A stretch of DNA of 64,000 nucleotides from Lachnospiraceae bacterium (GTDB taxonomy: Bacteria > Bacillota > Clostridia > Lachnospirales > Lachnospiraceae). The notes beneath the pieces are model-generated. The model made no database searches and was not told the origin of the DNA. It worked only from the letters and a program-made list of their open reading frames with translations. The translations under genes and the position numbers were made by a program. How positions within the stretch are numbered: the stretch's first letter is position 1; the number at the start of each line of letters is the position of its first letter. The stretch spans positions 62,001 through 126,000 of the forward strand of contig CAJTGD010000002.1 of NCBI GenBank assembly GCA_910575475.1, read 5' to 3'. Of the stretch, positions 34,657 to 44,333 are shown in pieces.

Positions 34657-35532
34657 ATGAGAATTCAACATAATATTACAGCATTAAATGCTCACAGAAA
34701 TTTATCCAACAACAACTCTTCTGTAGGAAAGAACCTGGAGAAATTATCATCTGGTTATAAGATCAACCGTGCAGGCGATGACGCTGCTGGATTGGCTATT
34801 TCCGAAAAGATGCGTGCACAGATCACAGGTCTTGCAACAGCTGAAAAGAATGCTAACGACGGTGTATCTCTTGTACAGACAGCAGAAGGCGCTTTGACAG
34901 AAGTTCACTCCATGCTGAATCGTATGGTTGAGCTGGCTACACAGTCTGCCAACGGAACATATTCTTCTACCAACCGTACAGAGATGCAGAAGGAAATGAA
35001 GAATCTGTATGATGAAATTGACAGAATTGGTAAGACCGCAAACTTTAATGGAATGAAGTTATTTGTTGGTAGTGGTGCAAACACAGGGCAGACAGTTATC
35101 AAACTTCATGTTGGTGAGTCTGGATCAACAAATAACCAGTTGGCAGTTACTCTTGCTGCGATGAGCGCAAGTAATATAGCAGGAATCAGCTTGGATGGTA
35201 AGCCAAGTGCAAATCCAATTAATCTGAGGAACGTTACTATTGAAACTGCTGATGGAGCAAGGGGCGCTATCACTACTGTTAACAACGCAATTGATTATAT
35301 TTCTTCCTTACGTTCTACATTCGGTGCACTGCAGAATCGTCTGGAGCATACGATTAACAACCTGAATGTTCAGAACGAGAATATCACTGCTTCCGAGTCT
35401 CGTATCCGTGACGTAGATATGGCGAAGGAAATGATGGCTTACACGAAGAATAATATCCTTGTTCAGGCTTCTCAGGCTATGCTTGCTCAGGCTAACCAGG
35501 TACCGCAGGGAGTTCTTCAGTTACTCCAGTAA
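34657..35532 (+). CDS. Flagellin 2 (cassette 2, probably ON)
   Basis: Flagellar filament subunit of 291 residues, D0/D1 only. N-terminal MRIQHNITALNAHRNLSNNN and C-terminal SQAMLAQANQVPQGVLQLLQ are the same as flagellin 1; the centre differs (LFVGSGANTGQTVIKLHVG, KPSANPINLRNVTIETADGA) and has six more residues. ATG at 34657 is set by AAGGAGGAATCATT. The sigma-28-like promoter at 34458-34483 points into it, so it is the likely expressed flagellin in this orientation. A terminator follows. Confidence 0.95.
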   Translation: MRIQHNITALNAHRNLSNNNSSVGKNLEKLSSGYKINRAGDDAAGLAISEKMRAQITGLATAEKNANDGVSLVQTAEGALTEVHSMLNRMVELATQSANGTYSSTNRTEMQKEMKNLYDEIDRIGKTANFNGMKLFVGSGANTGQTVIKLHVGESGSTNNQLAVTLAAMSASNIAGISLDGKPSANPINLRNVTIETADGARGAITTVNNAIDYISSLRSTFGALQNRLEHTINNLNVQNENITASESRIRDVDMAKEMMAYTKNNILVQASQAMLAQANQVPQGVLQLLQ

Positions 35533-35550
35533 TACATTGAATTTTCATAG

Positions 35551-35586
35551 AAAAGGCTTCTTTTTCGGAAGAAGCCTTTTTTCTTT
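35551..35586 (+). terminator. Hairpin terminator after flagellin 2
   Basis: Stem AAAAGGCTTCTT (35551-35562), loop TTTCGG, AAGAAGCCTTTT (35569-35580), then TTCTTT. Twin of the element after flagellin 1. The glycosyltransferase ATG is 30 bases downstream, so the enzymes are probably made by read-through at a lower level than flagellin. Confidence 0.88.
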
Positions 35587-35615
35587 AGATACTATATAAA
35601 AAGGAGTTTTCCCTT

Positions 35616-37631
35616 ATGAATATCCAGCTTACTATCTCCCTCCTGGCATCAGACCGTCCGGATACGCTTAAAAAATGTCTGGATTCCCTGACCCCGTTCC
35701 TGAAAGAACTGAGCAGTGAACTGATCGTTGTCTTTACCGGAAAAGAACAGGAGACCTTGAATCTCATTCGACAGTATACCTCCCACATCCTCCCGTTTAC
35801 CTGGTGCGATGATTTTTCTGCCGCGCGGAATACAGGGCTGCGGGAAGCCTCAGGGGAATGGTTTTTATTTATAGATGATGATGAGTGGTTTGAAGACCCG
35901 ATCGAGATTATCCAATTCTTCCAGAGCGGAGAATATCAGAAATACCGATCCGGGTATTACGTTGTCCGCAACTATACGGACTGGAGCGGCAGACAATACA
36001 CAGATGCCAACGTAGCCCGCATGTGCCGCCTGACCCCTGAGACTCAATTTATAAATCCGATCCATGAGTTCCTCAACCCGCTCCTTAAACCAAATAAATT
36101 TTTCCATTGTTTTGTACACCATTATGGTTATGCCGAAAAGGATCGCGAGAAATATAAAGCTTCCAAGTTTGCACGGAACCTCCCGCCACTTCTCAAGGAA
36201 TATGAAAAGAGACCGGATGTCCACAACTGCATGCAGTTAGTACAGGAATACCAGAGTATTGACGATTTCGAGACAGCCATCAAGTACTGCCGCCAGGGAC
36301 TAAAGCTTGCGGAAAAGGAGGCAAGAGTTGGAGCCTGTGAGCTGTGGATGCAGGTGCGTTTCCCACTCCTCCTCTCCTCTGCCGGAAGGCCCGAAGAGGC
36401 CTTGAAGGAAGGAGAACGTCTGCTCCTGTCTCCGCGTACCCTGGAGGTCGGACAGGCCCACCTCTATGCCATCATGGCCGGACTCTGCTGGGAATTGAAA
36501 GAGTTTCAAAAAGGAATCCGGCATGTGCGTGCCTATCGTGAGAAAATGAGGTATCTCAAAAACCACCCTGATAAGGCGGAGCGTCAGAACGGGGCTACAG
36601 TCACTTATGCCAGCGCAAAAGACCGATGCATGACTGCATATGTTGGAGGACTGCTTTTCGCCGCAGAGTTAGAAGATACTCGCCAGATCAAAGAATTTCT
36701 CACCTGGATCCCATGGGAGGATGAAGAGCAGGTAAAATTTCAGTACCAGAACCTGGAGAACTGGAAGCATAATTATCCCAAACAAAAAAACAGCATTTTG
36801 GAAGGCTATTCTATTCTGAAAACGGATAACGGATATGTCACGCTTCAAAAGGCTCTGTATGCGGAGGAAACACAGCACTTTACAGAAGCAGATGAGTTTT
36901 ACAGGATGTGTGTTAGCAGCTGCCCGCATGCTTTCTTATATCAGCTGATCGAGCTTGCTGTGAGGAATCAATTTTCGCTGGATCCATTGTTCGAGCAGCT
37001 GTCCATAGAGATCTGGGATGAATGTGCAAAACTACTTACAGAACGTACACAAACTGTGGATATGCCTGAATTTTTAAGGAATGTCCAGGCCGGTACAGCA
37101 GGATATCCCATCTATACCGGACGCTTGGAACAGTATTTTCTGGAAAAACAGCTGATACAGAGTTATCTGGAAATATCAGATCTTCTGGAGCTGTTACAGG
37201 AGTATTGCAGGGTCGTTATCGCGGAAGCAAACAGCTTATATAAAAGCGAGGTGCTCTCCGATCCGGATTACTATGCGCTTCCATCCCGGTATAAATTCTC
37301 TCTTGTCATGGAGAAGGTTCTGGATGGCCTGTCGAACAACGATTATAACAACTGCATTCCTCTTTTGTCAAAAGCAGTCCATGCGTTTCCGGAAATGTCA
37401 GATGTGATAAGAAAACTGAGCAATTATCTGGAAGAAAAATTACAGACGCCCCGTCAGCCGGTTTCTGAGGAATTTGAATCCTTGGGCAATCAGGTGAAGC
37501 AGGTGCTGCGTGGGCTGGTAGAGACCGGGCAATGGCAGGAAGCCTTCGGTGTTGCGGAGCAGCTTATGGCACTCTTGCCAAATGACCTGGAAGTCCTGAA
37601 AATGAAGCAGGATATCCTGCGGCATATATAA
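35616..37631 (+). CDS. GT2-TPR glycosyltransferase, cassette 2
   Basis: A 671-residue paralogue of the gene at 26816-28831, with the same GT2 domain (DDFSAARNTGLREASGEWF; LFIDDDEWFEDPIEI) and helical TPR-like C-terminal region ending EEFESLGNQVKQVLRGLVE and NDLEVLKMKQDILRHI. Differences from cassette 1 gather in the last third, the part that would contact the acceptor or partners if the TPRs bind flagellin. It follows flagellin 2 and its terminator, on the same strand. Flagellin O-glycosylation is the likely role (inference from position and family). Confidence 0.82.
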   Translation: MNIQLTISLLASDRPDTLKKCLDSLTPFLKELSSELIVVFTGKEQETLNLIRQYTSHILPFTWCDDFSAARNTGLREASGEWFLFIDDDEWFEDPIEIIQFFQSGEYQKYRSGYYVVRNYTDWSGRQYTDANVARMCRLTPETQFINPIHEFLNPLLKPNKFFHCFVHHYGYAEKDREKYKASKFARNLPPLLKEYEKRPDVHNCMQLVQEYQSIDDFETAIKYCRQGLKLAEKEARVGACELWMQVRFPLLLSSAGRPEEALKEGERLLLSPRTLEVGQAHLYAIMAGLCWELKEFQKGIRHVRAYREKMRYLKNHPDKAERQNGATVTYASAKDRCMTAYVGGLLFAAELEDTRQIKEFLTWIPWEDEEQVKFQYQNLENWKHNYPKQKNSILEGYSILKTDNGYVTLQKALYAEETQHFTEADEFYRMCVSSCPHAFLYQLIELAVRNQFSLDPLFEQLSIEIWDECAKLLTERTQTVDMPEFLRNVQAGTAGYPIYTGRLEQYFLEKQLIQSYLEISDLLELLQEYCRVVIAEANSLYKSEVLSDPDYYALPSRYKFSLVMEKVLDGLSNNDYNNCIPLLSKAVHAFPEMSDVIRKLSNYLEEKLQTPRQPVSEEFESLGNQVKQVLRGLVETGQWQEAFGVAEQLMALLPNDLEVLKMKQDILRHI

Positions 37632-37698
37632 ATTTGTGATCGCAGAGTATTTAATAGCATTCATTTTTATGTCATGAAAAAAGAAGGAGAAGTCAACT

Positions 37699-38889
37699 AT
37701 GAGAATCGTTTTATTTTATTCTGAAACAGAATCCCTCTGTTATTTTACAGACAGGCTGGCAGAAGAATTTCAGAAAAGAGGACATGAAACCTTTATCTTG
37801 GATCTCCCTGCTTCTTCTGCGGATACTCCGCACTCCTTCCGGCATTTTACGGAGTTTATTTCGAAAAAAATTGATGCAGTAATCTGCTTTGACGGTATCG
37901 GAACCAGGGAAGATATGTTTATTGATACCTGGAATAGGCATCAGGCTGTTGTTGTGGATATCCTGCTGGATCCGCCGCTGCGGTTTCATCCTACGTTGGA
38001 AAAGCATCCGCAGAATTATCTTTTATTCTGCTGCGACCGCGATCATGTAGACTATGTAAAAAGGTACTTTAACGAAACTGTGCCTTTTGTAGAGTTCATG
38101 CCGCACGTTGGTGTTATGCCGCAAAAAGATGCGCCTGTCATCCCTTATAGTCAGAAACAATATGACATTTTATTTTCCGGCACTTATTACCGGCCGGAAG
38201 ATATGTTTGCAAAGGTTGAAGGAATTTTCGAGAAGGGCACGCCCATTTATACATTTTATCAATACATGTTCAAGCTTCTTGTAGAGGACAGCAACCTTAC
38301 TATAGAGCAGGCCGTCCTGGAAACGATTCGTCAGGCCGACTTCCAGCCTGATCAAAAGGAACTGAAAACCCTTCTGGGGTTCTCGGAGGATGTGGACTGG
38401 GCGATCCGTATGTATTACAGAGGGCGCGTTGTAGAGGTATTGGCAGACGCCGGATTTGAACTCCACCTATTAGGCCGTGGATGGGAAAATCACTGCACGG
38501 CCTCCTATCCGAACGTACACCGGATTGATGACCGAATTCCTTACGAAAAAACGCTTTACTATATGGCCGACGCAAAAATAAATTTAAACGTATTTCCCTG
38601 GTTTAAATCCGGAACCCATGACCGGATTTTTAACACATTGCTCCAACATTCATTGCCTCTCACTGATCCCAGCAAATGGGTTACGGAACATTTTACGGAT
38701 GGTAAGGACATTGCACTGTATGATCTGAAGCACCTGGATCAGCTTCCGGAGATTGCGGGTTCGCTGCTCTGGGACAGCACAAAGGCCGAAGCAATGATCG
38801 AAAAAGGCTATGAGAAAGTGATTCATGATTATACCTGGTACAATTGCGCGGACTGGATATTATCAAAAATTTCATCTGTCCAAGCCTGA
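37699..38889 (+). CDS. CgeB-like glycosyltransferase, cassette 2
   Basis: A 396-residue paralogue of the gene at 25541-26731 with the same CgeB-like layout: MRIVLFYSETESLCYFTDRL, YDILFSGTYYRPEDMF, GFELHLLGRGWENH and GTHDRIFNTLLQHSLPLTDP. The differences concentrate around residues 175-225 and at the extreme C-terminus, where the arms stop matching. ATG follows AAGAAGGAG. It probably works with the upstream GT2-TPR enzyme on flagellin 2. Confidence 0.78.
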   Translation: MRIVLFYSETESLCYFTDRLAEEFQKRGHETFILDLPASSADTPHSFRHFTEFISKKIDAVICFDGIGTREDMFIDTWNRHQAVVVDILLDPPLRFHPTLEKHPQNYLLFCCDRDHVDYVKRYFNETVPFVEFMPHVGVMPQKDAPVIPYSQKQYDILFSGTYYRPEDMFAKVEGIFEKGTPIYTFYQYMFKLLVEDSNLTIEQAVLETIRQADFQPDQKELKTLLGFSEDVDWAIRMYYRGRVVEVLADAGFELHLLGRGWENHCTASYPNVHRIDDRIPYEKTLYYMADAKINLNVFPWFKSGTHDRIFNTLLQHSLPLTDPSKWVTEHFTDGKDIALYDLKHLDQLPEIAGSLLWDSTKAEAMIEKGYEKVIHDYTWYNCADWILSKISSVQA

Positions 38890-38944
38890 ATTTTTCCGGT
38901 ATAATAGCAATAGCTATTAGTTTAAACAAAAGGAGAATTCTACC

Positions 38945-40963
38945 ATGAGCATACAGCTTTCTATCTCTCTTTTAATGTCAGACCGGCCGGAGACCGCGGG
39001 GAAATGTCTGGCATCCTTAAAGCCTTTGTTAAAAGAGCTGGACAGTGAACTGATTGTTGTTTTTACCGGAAAAAACAATGATATCCTGGATTTGATCCGG
39101 CAATATACCTCCCATATCATTCCCTTTACCTGGTGCAATGATTTTTCGAAAGCACGGAATGCCGGATTAAAGGAGGCAAAGGGGGAATGGTTTCTCTTCC
39201 TTGACGATGATGAATGGTTCGAGGATACGGAAGAGATCATTCGCTTTTTCAAAAGCGGCGAGTACAGGCAATACCAATCCGCGCTTTACATTCAGCGGAA
39301 TTACTCCGATTGGGACGGACAATGCTATGCGAATTCGGATGTGGGGCGCATGTGCCGCCTGACTCCTGATACAAAATTTGTATATCCGATCCATGAAAAC
39401 CTGAACCCTTTTCCTGAGCCTTACAAATACCTCCGAAGCTATGTCCATCATTACGGCTATGTGGAAAAGCCTGATTCTGCGTCCGGGAAACGCAAAAGCC
39501 AGCGGAATCTGTCCCTGCTCCTGGAGAATTATAAGAAGTCTCCCTCCGCCCAGTACTGCATGCAGATCACACAGGAATATACGACTGTAAAAGAATACGA
39601 CACGGCTGCTGCATATTGCAGAGAAGGGCTGAAGCTTGCCGCAAAGGAGGGGCGGATCGTGGAATCCTACGAGTTATGGATGCAGGCGCATCTTCCTTTC
39701 CTGATTTCCTCCGCAGGTGAACCAAAGACTGCGATCAGGGAAGGGGATACACTCCTGTCTTCCCCGAGAACCCTGGAAGTCGGCAAGGCATATATATACA
39801 ATACTCTGGTGGATCTATGCCAGCAGTTAAGGGATTTCCAGAAGGGGATTGACTATGTACGGAAGTATCATCAGACAATGGAATATCTGCGCAAACATCC
39901 TGAAAAAGCCAGCCGCCAGAAATGCCTTTCTATTACATTTTCCGATGTGGAAGGACGAAGTGCTAAAACCTATATTGCAGGATTATGCTTTGCCGCAAAA
40001 ATGGGGAATCTCGATTTGGTAAAAGAACTGCTTGCATGGATTCCGTGGGATGATACCGCCCAGGTTCAGTCTTGCTATTCCGAACTGGAAGAATGGAAGC
40101 AAAATCATGAAGATCTGCTGGATATGATATTAGAAGGATTTTCCCAGCTAAAGACAGAAAACGCCTATGTATGCCTTCAAAAATCGCTTTTCGCTGTAAA
40201 GACCGGACAATATTTCGATGCAGAAAGATACTGGAAGGCATGCGCTGTTCAATGCCCGTCCGAATTGCAGCCGCATTTGGCAGAGGCTGCCGTCATGCAT
40301 GGGTTTTCCTTAAAGCCATTTTGGGAAAATATCTCCTTGGAATCATGGACAGAATGTGCCGATGGATTGGCAGAACGTATTGCTGTTCCAGATATGCCGG
40401 CATTTTATCAAAAGATTTTACCGGAATTAGAGGAGTTTCCGCTCTACGCGGAAAGGCTCAATCAGCGGTTCCTGGAAAAACAGCTTCATTACGGACTTCT
40501 TGATCTCTCAAAGCTAACGGAATTGCTGGGGACATACTGCGGAAGTGTTCTGACAGAAGCAAAGGCATTGTATCGGGATGAGCTTCTACGTGATCCTGAT
40601 TCCTACGCCCTGCCGCCCCTGTATAAGTTTGCCTTTTTGGTACAGGACGTCCTGGGCTTGATAGAAACCGGAAAGCTGGCTGAATGCATTCCTTTATTAA
40701 AAAAGGCAGTCCGCGTCTATCCCCGGATGTCCGCCCTGATCGGACGTCTGACAAAATTGATCGATGAGCAGGCAAACAGACCGCAGACAACAGTTTCTGA
40801 GGAATTTGCGGCGCTTGGGCTCCAGGTAAAGCAGGTTCTGTATGGGCTGATCGAGAACCGGCAATGGGTCGAGGCCTATGGCGTAGCAGCTCAGCTTGCC
40901 TCACTGCTGCCGGATGATCTGGAAGTATTGCGGCTGAAGCAGGAGATACTTTGTAATATGTAA
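38945..40963 (+). CDS. Third GT2-TPR glycosyltransferase, only beside cassette 2
   Basis: A 672-residue homologue of the two cassette GT2-TPR enzymes but clearly more diverged. Conserved parts: TSHIIPFTWCNDFSKARNAG, LFLDDDEWFEDTEEI, MCRLTPDTKFVYPIHENLNP; the C-terminus again ends SEEFAALGLQVKQVLYGLI and PDDLEVLRLKQEILCNM. ATG follows AAAGGAG, 56 bases after the CgeB-like gene, with no terminator between, so it probably shares the cassette 2 transcript. It has no partner in cassette 1, so a flip would also change this activity. Confidence 0.8.
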   Translation: MSIQLSISLLMSDRPETAGKCLASLKPLLKELDSELIVVFTGKNNDILDLIRQYTSHIIPFTWCNDFSKARNAGLKEAKGEWFLFLDDDEWFEDTEEIIRFFKSGEYRQYQSALYIQRNYSDWDGQCYANSDVGRMCRLTPDTKFVYPIHENLNPFPEPYKYLRSYVHHYGYVEKPDSASGKRKSQRNLSLLLENYKKSPSAQYCMQITQEYTTVKEYDTAAAYCREGLKLAAKEGRIVESYELWMQAHLPFLISSAGEPKTAIREGDTLLSSPRTLEVGKAYIYNTLVDLCQQLRDFQKGIDYVRKYHQTMEYLRKHPEKASRQKCLSITFSDVEGRSAKTYIAGLCFAAKMGNLDLVKELLAWIPWDDTAQVQSCYSELEEWKQNHEDLLDMILEGFSQLKTENAYVCLQKSLFAVKTGQYFDAERYWKACAVQCPSELQPHLAEAAVMHGFSLKPFWENISLESWTECADGLAERIAVPDMPAFYQKILPELEEFPLYAERLNQRFLEKQLHYGLLDLSKLTELLGTYCGSVLTEAKALYRDELLRDPDSYALPPLYKFAFLVQDVLGLIETGKLAECIPLLKKAVRVYPRMSALIGRLTKLIDEQANRPQTTVSEEFAALGLQVKQVLYGLIENRQWVEAYGVAAQLASLLPDDLEVLRLKQEILCNM

Positions 40964-40989
40964 TATGCGGTATTTGCAGGTCGCCGTCT

Positions 40990-41027
40990 CTTACCAATCC
41001 CGTCAACTGCATGATGGGATTGGTAAG
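40990..41027. terminator. 12-bp hairpin between convergent operons
   Basis: CTTACCAATCCC (40990-41001), 14-base loop, GGGATTGGTAAG (41016-41027), a perfect stem between the plus-strand cassette 2 and the minus-strand glycan cluster. It lacks a U-run on either side, so it may be a bidirectional, weak terminator or another kind of structure. Confidence 0.45.
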
Positions 41028-41102
41028 AAAAATGCATCGTACTCGTCTTTTCTCTGATATGATGCGCCATATGAAAACTCATATGAACCAAATCACTGCA
41101 TT

Positions 41103-42098
41103 TTATTTTTGAACCAAACACCCTATCCCCATCCACTGATCCGGATAAATTGAAAAGATCTTCTTTTCCTTCCCACTGTTCAATTCACAGACCTCTTTCC
41201 ACATCCTCACTGTTCCGCCATTACATTCATCGTATTCATGGGCATAGATATCATGAAATACAGTGAGTTTTCCTGCATATTGCCCCACATTCAGGTAATC
41301 CCGCATTGCGGCATCATAAGAATGGTCTGCGTCGATAAAAACGAAGTCATAGCTTTCGCCTTTATAGTCATCTGATGTGGACGGGATTTTTTTCTCCAAA
41401 GCCGGCAATACCTTCTGAAATTCCTGGAAGGAATCCAGTTGGTCATAGATATCTACCATGATATATCTTAAATTCGGATTCTTCCTTAATAATAGCGCAC
41501 ACATAATGTAGGAGCTTCTTCCTCTGTATACTCCGATTTCAATTGCCGTCTCGATCCGCTCCAGGCTTCCGATATAATTGCAATATCCGGCAAACTCTTC
41601 CAAAACCTGGTTCAGCCCATATTCTGTCCAGTTGATCTCCCGCGATCTGGCATTTGCACCAAATGGATATATCCCATACTGGCTGATCTTGCCGCACATC
41701 CATTCATGATCACTGATCTCTTCATCGGATGCGTTTAAAATATCCTTCAATACTTCCATCTGTTGTTGGATCAGGGGAGTATAATCATCTACTTCCGCAT
41801 ATTTCAGATACTCCGGAAGGTCAATCACACGCTCCTTTGGAATATGTAACTCCTCGATATCCTTCATAATGCTCTCTGCCACTTCCGGCCTCCCGGTCAA
41901 TATGATGATCCGGTCATAATCATATTCTTTGACATTTTCTTTCGTGATCACTTTATATCCATCTTTTATTTTCTCATGCTCATCCCTGCTGACCAAGGCC
42001 AGGATCTCTATCTTACCGCTGTCAATTAACCCCCCCCGGATCAAATTATACCTCGTCTCATAATAAAACCCGGTTCCCCACAAAAGTACTTTTTCCAT
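41103..42098 (-). CDS. Rossmann module plus class I methyltransferase
   Basis: A 331-residue protein in two parts. Residues 1-100 are a Rossmann-like module (EKVLLWGTGFYYETRYNLI). Residues about 130-330 are a class I SAM-dependent methyltransferase of the Methyltransf_24 kind: TAIEIGVYRGRSSYIMCALL for motif I, YDFVFIDADHSYDAAMRDY for the acidic motif. The target may be a sugar or a glycan end; none is shown by the sequence. It is the last gene of the minus-strand cluster, 18 bases after the TIM-barrel gene. Confidence 0.75.
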   Translation of the reverse strand: MEKVLLWGTGFYYETRYNLIRGGLIDSGKIEILALVSRDEHEKIKDGYKVITKENVKEYDYDRIIILTGRPEVAESIMKDIEELHIPKERVIDLPEYLKYAEVDDYTPLIQQQMEVLKDILNASDEEISDHEWMCGKISQYGIYPFGANARSREINWTEYGLNQVLEEFAGYCNYIGSLERIETAIEIGVYRGRSSYIMCALLLRKNPNLRYIMVDIYDQLDSFQEFQKVLPALEKKIPSTSDDYKGESYDFVFIDADHSYDAAMRDYLNVGQYAGKLTVFHDIYAHEYDECNGGTVRMWKEVCELNSGKEKKIFSIYPDQWMGIGCLVQK

Positions 42099-42116
42099 TT
42101 TATCTTTTATCTCCTT

Positions 42117-43055
42117 TCATTCTCTGATGCGCCCGGAAAAATATTCCCCCGTCCAGGCAATGAATCTTAATACTTGTTCCTTCATTTCCTCTGGAAAGGC
42201 CGTCAGGACAGGGGCCGTCTCAAAGCTCAGCACGGAATCAAATCGGATTCTTTTTAATCCTCTGATAAATCCTTCCCAATCTGTTGAGGCTTTATTTTCC
42301 CTTGTCCTTGTAAATGTAAACGGGATCTGATGGAGGTCCCCTATCCCGTCGTTGTCATGGATATGCAGCACCTTCAGCCGGCTCCCCAGCCCTGCCAGGA
42401 AATTTTCAAAATCAATCCCCACCAGATTCGCATGGCCTGTGTCAAAGCAAAAGCCAAGGATCTCCGCATGATATTTCTCGTTAAAACGGTCGATACGTTC
42501 CGCGGCTTTTTTCGCATTGCAGCATGGGCCTTCTACCACATGGCCGCCGGTCACGTTATAAATATTTTCCATGCAGACCGTGATCCCCATCTCTTTTGCC
42601 ATAGGGGCCAGAAAATCCAGAAACCGTTCCGTCTGTTCCCACTCCGCCGCTTCTGATCCATAATGGCGGGCCAGCTTAAATCCATGCACGACAATATACG
42701 GGCATTCAAAAAACGCACAGATCTTCATGCTTTTCGGCGCAACCACATTTCTCAGGTACTCATTCAGTTCTTTCTTCCCGTTCGGGACATAGTTGGGATA
42801 GGGCATGTGCATCTGATGGATCCTGATCCCTTCCGACTGCGCGCCTTTTTTATGAGGTTCAAAAAAAGCCTCTAATTCGGAATCCGTCCGGTCAAAAAAA
42901 TCATTCAATTCAAATTTATATAAAGAGAGGTTCTTAAGATACGAGTTCAGGCTAAAATCCGCGCAGGAGAACCCGGCATCTTTCAACATTTTAAACCCAG
43001 CTTCCGGATCTGAATCGCGGACAACATTTTGCGTCTGCACGCCGATCGAGACCAT
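42117..43055 (-). CDS. Sugar-phosphate isomerase/epimerase-like TIM barrel
   Basis: A 312-residue protein of the xylose-isomerase-like TIM barrel superfamily. Metal-site segments are visible: VCMENIYNVTGGHVVEG (Glu), LGFCFDTGHANLVG (Asp/His), KVLHIHDNDGIGDLHQIPF (His/Asp) and a late SFETAPVL (Glu). It likely isomerises or epimerises a sugar or sugar phosphate. It starts four bases after the stop of the related next gene upstream, so the two are coupled. Confidence 0.8.
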   Translation of the reverse strand: MVSIGVQTQNVVRDSDPEAGFKMLKDAGFSCADFSLNSYLKNLSLYKFELNDFFDRTDSELEAFFEPHKKGAQSEGIRIHQMHMPYPNYVPNGKKELNEYLRNVVAPKSMKICAFFECPYIVVHGFKLARHYGSEAAEWEQTERFLDFLAPMAKEMGITVCMENIYNVTGGHVVEGPCCNAKKAAERIDRFNEKYHAEILGFCFDTGHANLVGIDFENFLAGLGSRLKVLHIHDNDGIGDLHQIPFTFTRTRENKASTDWEGFIRGLKRIRFDSVLSFETAPVLTAFPEEMKEQVLRFIAWTGEYFSGRIRE

Positions 43056-43059
43056 CTGG

Positions 43060-44316
43060 CTACACCCCTTTCAGCCTGTCAAAATAAAATGACGGCATAT
43101 ATTCATCATTAAAAAACTCAATATTTTTTATCCCCATATCCCGCAGCTGCCGCTCGATCTCACGGTAATAAATATTGCAGATAAAAACTCCGCAGCCTTC
43201 CGGAATACTTTTAAGCGCCTCCGGCGTTCTCACCTCAAGACCAAAAAAATCGGTTCCCCACATCCTGGGATTGTTGTCGCAGGTGAACAGAGGCGGATAC
43301 CTTTCTCCATAGCACTTCAGATAATTCCGGCACATGTTCCCTGCGCCGAACAGTACGATTGACTCATATTTTTTTAGCAGACTTTCTATCTCAATCTGCC
43401 ATTTGAAGTATTCTGCCGCTGCCCTGGCCAATGACAAAAGCTGCGGGCGGAGCAATGGGGAAAATGTAATGACGGTATCCGGAATATGTAAGATCAGCTG
43501 CCCGTCAAAGCCGGCTTCCCGCAGCCCCCGGATCAGCCCCAGCCAGTCTGTCTGCGGCTGGCCGAAACGTGTACAGGTAAAGGGCAGCATCGCCCCTTCG
43601 TGCTGGCCGTCACAGTCACGCAGGACCACAGCCTTGATCCTGTTTCCTAATGCCGTTGCAAACTCATACATGTCCTGGCCGCAAAGACTGCAGACACCTG
43701 CATCCATGCAAAATCCAAAGCGGTTCCCGCCTGCAGCCCTGTTCAGCGCGTCCACCCATTCTGCCGCCTCTTCACCATCTGAGCATATGCTGCGCTGCAT
43801 GTGGCCGTTTTTGTCCCGGCACTGGTTTTCCAGCAGGATCATCACATGGTTCTCCCGGGCCGTTTCCGCAAGCTCAAGATAATATCCCCGGTTCAGCGCC
43901 CAGTCTGCATAGAAAGGGCGGATGGTAATATAACCGCATCCAACCCTTCCGCAGTACCGTATGCACTCCTTATGGAGCATGAGCATCCGCTCCGTCAGGT
44001 CACCCCGCTTCGTATCCCGGGGCAGGTAAGGCGCCCGGGCAATGGGAATCTGCAGATGGTTTTCACAGCATGCCGCATACATTTTTTCAAAAAACCTAGG
44101 GATTTCCGACGGATGTTCCGATATCGGGAGGAACAGTCTCTCCCCGGCATCCTCATCCTCGTTGGGAATCTTCCCAAAATGTTCCAATTCATAGCCGGAG
44201 CAGCACATGTCCAGCTCCAACGATATATTTTTAAAGCCGGCATTTACGATATCCATGATGCCCTGAACCGGACGGAGAGGATGGACGATACCGGCAGGAG
44301 AACACACAATGTCCAT
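43060..44316 (-). CDS. TIM-barrel isomerase-like domain plus Rossmann module
   Basis: A 418-residue two-part protein. Residues about 1-285 are a xylose-isomerase-like TIM barrel (VMILLENQCRDKNGHMQRSI, FGFCMDAGVCSLCGQDM, KAVVLRDCDGQHEGAMLPF). Residues about 295-418 are a Rossmann-like module (ESIVLFGAGNMCRNYLKCYG, then PLFTCDNNPRMWGTDFFG). ATG at 44316 (MDIVCSPAGIVHP) follows AAAGGTGG; the frame is open further upstream into the previous gene. It sits between a cytidylyltransferase multi-enzyme and a second TIM barrel, suggesting a route to a CDP-linked sugar or polyol. Confidence 0.75.
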   Translation of the reverse strand: MDIVCSPAGIVHPLRPVQGIMDIVNAGFKNISLELDMCCSGYELEHFGKIPNEDEDAGERLFLPISEHPSEIPRFFEKMYAACCENHLQIPIARAPYLPRDTKRGDLTERMLMLHKECIRYCGRVGCGYITIRPFYADWALNRGYYLELAETARENHVMILLENQCRDKNGHMQRSICSDGEEAAEWVDALNRAAGGNRFGFCMDAGVCSLCGQDMYEFATALGNRIKAVVLRDCDGQHEGAMLPFTCTRFGQPQTDWLGLIRGLREAGFDGQLILHIPDTVITFSPLLRPQLLSLARAAAEYFKWQIEIESLLKKYESIVLFGAGNMCRNYLKCYGERYPPLFTCDNNPRMWGTDFFGLEVRTPEALKSIPEGCGVFICNIYYREIERQLRDMGIKNIEFFNDEYMPSFYFDRLKGV

Positions 44317-44333
44317 GTTGCCACCTTTCCTTT

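Larger units (their letters stand above)
34519..38860 (+). repeat. Right arm of the large inverted repeat (flagellin cassette 2)
   Basis: Inverted counterpart of about 25570-29907 with the same three genes. Near-identical in leader, flagellin ends, terminator and the first half of the GT2 gene; diverged elsewhere. The outer limit is approximate. Unlike the left arm it is followed by an extra GT2-TPR gene. Confidence 0.85.
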
